Assembly (NCBI GenBank): GCA_045651205.1
Contig: JAZRSA010000034.1
Span: forward strand, 1-22,727
Source of the DNA: UMGS1649 sp045651205
GTDB taxonomy: Bacteria > Bacillota > Clostridia > TANB77 > CAG-465
Length of the DNA: 22,727 nt
Direction: 5' to 3'
Shown: one piece after another, positions 22,558 to 22,727 of the stretch
Layout of the letters: every line of letters starts with the position of its first letter
Position numbering within the stretch: the stretch's first letter is position 1
The notes under the pieces: generated by a model
Databases searched by the model: none
Seen by the model: only the letters and a program-made list of their open reading frames with translations
Told to the model about the DNA's origin: nothing
Translations under genes and position numbers: made by a program

Positions 22558-22617
22558 ATGAAAAACGCTGAAAGCCTTGCGGCTGTACACACACACACAC
22601 ACAAGTACATTTACTAA
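22558..22617 (+). CDS. Putative His/Thr-rich leader peptide (19 codons)
   Basis: ATG at 22558 with AAAGGGG (22541-22547) 10 bases upstream; reads MKNAESLAAVHTHTHKYIY and stops at TAA. The HTHTH run is the reading of a CA dinucleotide repeat. Three His and two Thr codons in a row of five within a leader ORF before a terminator recall amino-acid attenuators, such as that of his operons. The ORF lies inside the folded RNA, so translation and folding would compete. Its stop codon sits in the TACTAATG stem. Translation is unproven. Confidence 0.45.
   Translation: MKNAESLAAVHTHTHKYIY
22587..22602 (+). repeat. CA dinucleotide repeat, 8 units
   Basis: (AC)8 at 22587-22602, flanked by GTAC on the left (22585-22588, sharing the first unit) and AAGTAC on the right. 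Perfect dinucleotide runs of this length are uncommon in AT-rich bacterial intergenic DNA. Gain or loss of a unit would frameshift the leader ORF. Confidence 0.9.
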
Positions 22618-22665
22618 TGAAAAAACATTAGTAGCGTTTTTACACCCTAAAATAAAAGATAAATA

Positions 22666-22712
22666 AGCAAAGTAACACATACACTAAAAGTATGTGCTGC
22701 TTTGCTTTTTTG
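22666..22712 (+). terminator. Attenuator terminator before an off-window gene
   Basis: An 18-bp stem (22666-22683 with 22691-22708; one G-U pair and one A-C mismatch), 7-base loop ACTAAAA, then T6. A SD (AAAGGAGG) closes the window, so the terminator lies in the leader of the next gene. Confidence 0.85.
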
Positions 22713-22727
22713 CATGCAAAAAGGAGG

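Larger units (their letters stand above)
22538..22712 (+). promoter_or_regulatory. Structured attenuator-like leader RNA upstream of an off-window gene
   Basis: Stems seen: GGGT (22545-22548) with ACCC (22645-22648); AAAAACGC (22561-22568) with GCGTTTTT (22635-22642); AGCC/GGCT around TTGC (22573-22584); GTAC (22585-22588) with GTAC (22605-22608) across a CA repeat; and TACTAATG (22612-22619) with CATTAGTA (22627-22634). Together they make a closed multi-helix domain. A strong terminator follows (22666-22712), then a SD at the window edge. This order (promoter, folded domain, terminator, SD) is that of riboswitches and attenuators. I matched it to no known class. Confidence 0.65.

Noticed and set aside
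22541..22610. Resemblance to the c-di-GMP-I riboswitch (GGTAAAC, ACGC..AAAGCC..GGCT)
   Set aside because: The order of short words is similar, but the first GNRA hairpin and the tetraloop receptor are missing, and the outer stem differs. Too weak to name.
22391..22680. Reverse-strand ORFs across the CA repeat (Cys-Val-rich)
   Set aside because: They arise from reading GT repeats and an open AT-rich strand; no SD or promoter is seen, and they cross two terminators.
22538..22712. T-box leader
   Set aside because: No AGGGUGGNACCGCG-type antiterminator and no specifier loop could be seen.
1..22727. CRISPR arrays, insertion sequences, rRNA
   Set aside because: No regularly spaced repeats, transposase motifs or rRNA segments were seen on either strand.

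Overview
The window is about 30% G+C and uses the standard code (TGA is a stop, for example at the end of the Clp-like gene and of sdpR). It has strong GGAGG-type ribosome binding sites, compact sigma-A promoters (TTGaca, 17 bp, TATAAT, often with an extended TGN before the -10) and many T-tailed hairpin terminators. Together with an SdpR/SdpI pair, a SpoVB-type flippase, an Asp23-domain protein and MBOAT/DHHW genes, this points to an uncultured low-GC member of the Bacillota, most likely a gut-type Clostridia lineage. No plasmid, insertion sequence or CRISPR hallmark was seen, so this looks like chromosome.

Layout. 1-2595: 5'-truncated ClpC/ClpA-like unfoldase without the middle domain, then a small sigma-region-4-like protein whose promoter lies in the 3' end of the Clp gene. 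2661-3890: rmuC, reverse strand. 4058-7048: three-gene cell-envelope operon (membrane-anchored DUF4358-like protein, MBOAT O-acyltransferase, DHHW/AlgX-like protein), probably for O-acetylation of an exported glycan. 7152-8297: pilin-like surface protein. 8404-9307: sdpR-sdpI, with two near-identical operator-like dyads on either side of the promoter. 9448-14811: mostly single-gene units, each with its own promoter and terminator. They include two members of an unrecognised paralogous family (9448 and 12243), a MYG1-family protein, a Sua5-type threonylcarbamoyl-AMP synthase, a DUF1653 mini-operon, an M15 peptidase with a peptidoglycan-binding domain, and an 82-residue orphan. 14816-15008: a probable structured non-coding RNA on the reverse strand (6S-like in size and closing stem, unproven). 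15154-15238: tRNA-Leu(UAG). 15338-16450: membrane-anchored serpin-like protein. 16520-16780: small membrane protein. 16945-17865: short-chain dehydrogenase. 17884-19350: SpoVB/MATE-type flippase, reverse strand. 19539-22460: pnp behind a long hairpin leader, then a P-loop/Asp23 fusion protein. 22503-22727: a complete attenuator-like leader (promoter, 19-codon His/Thr-rich ORF with a CA repeat, folded RNA, strong terminator, Shine-Dalgarno) for a gene just outside the window.

The most notable items are the terminal leader, the new paralogous family with codon use unlike its neighbours, the reverse-strand ncRNA candidate, the SdpR operator pair and the altered first ATPase domain of the Clp protein. 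All functional statements come from reading motifs by eye; no database search was run.
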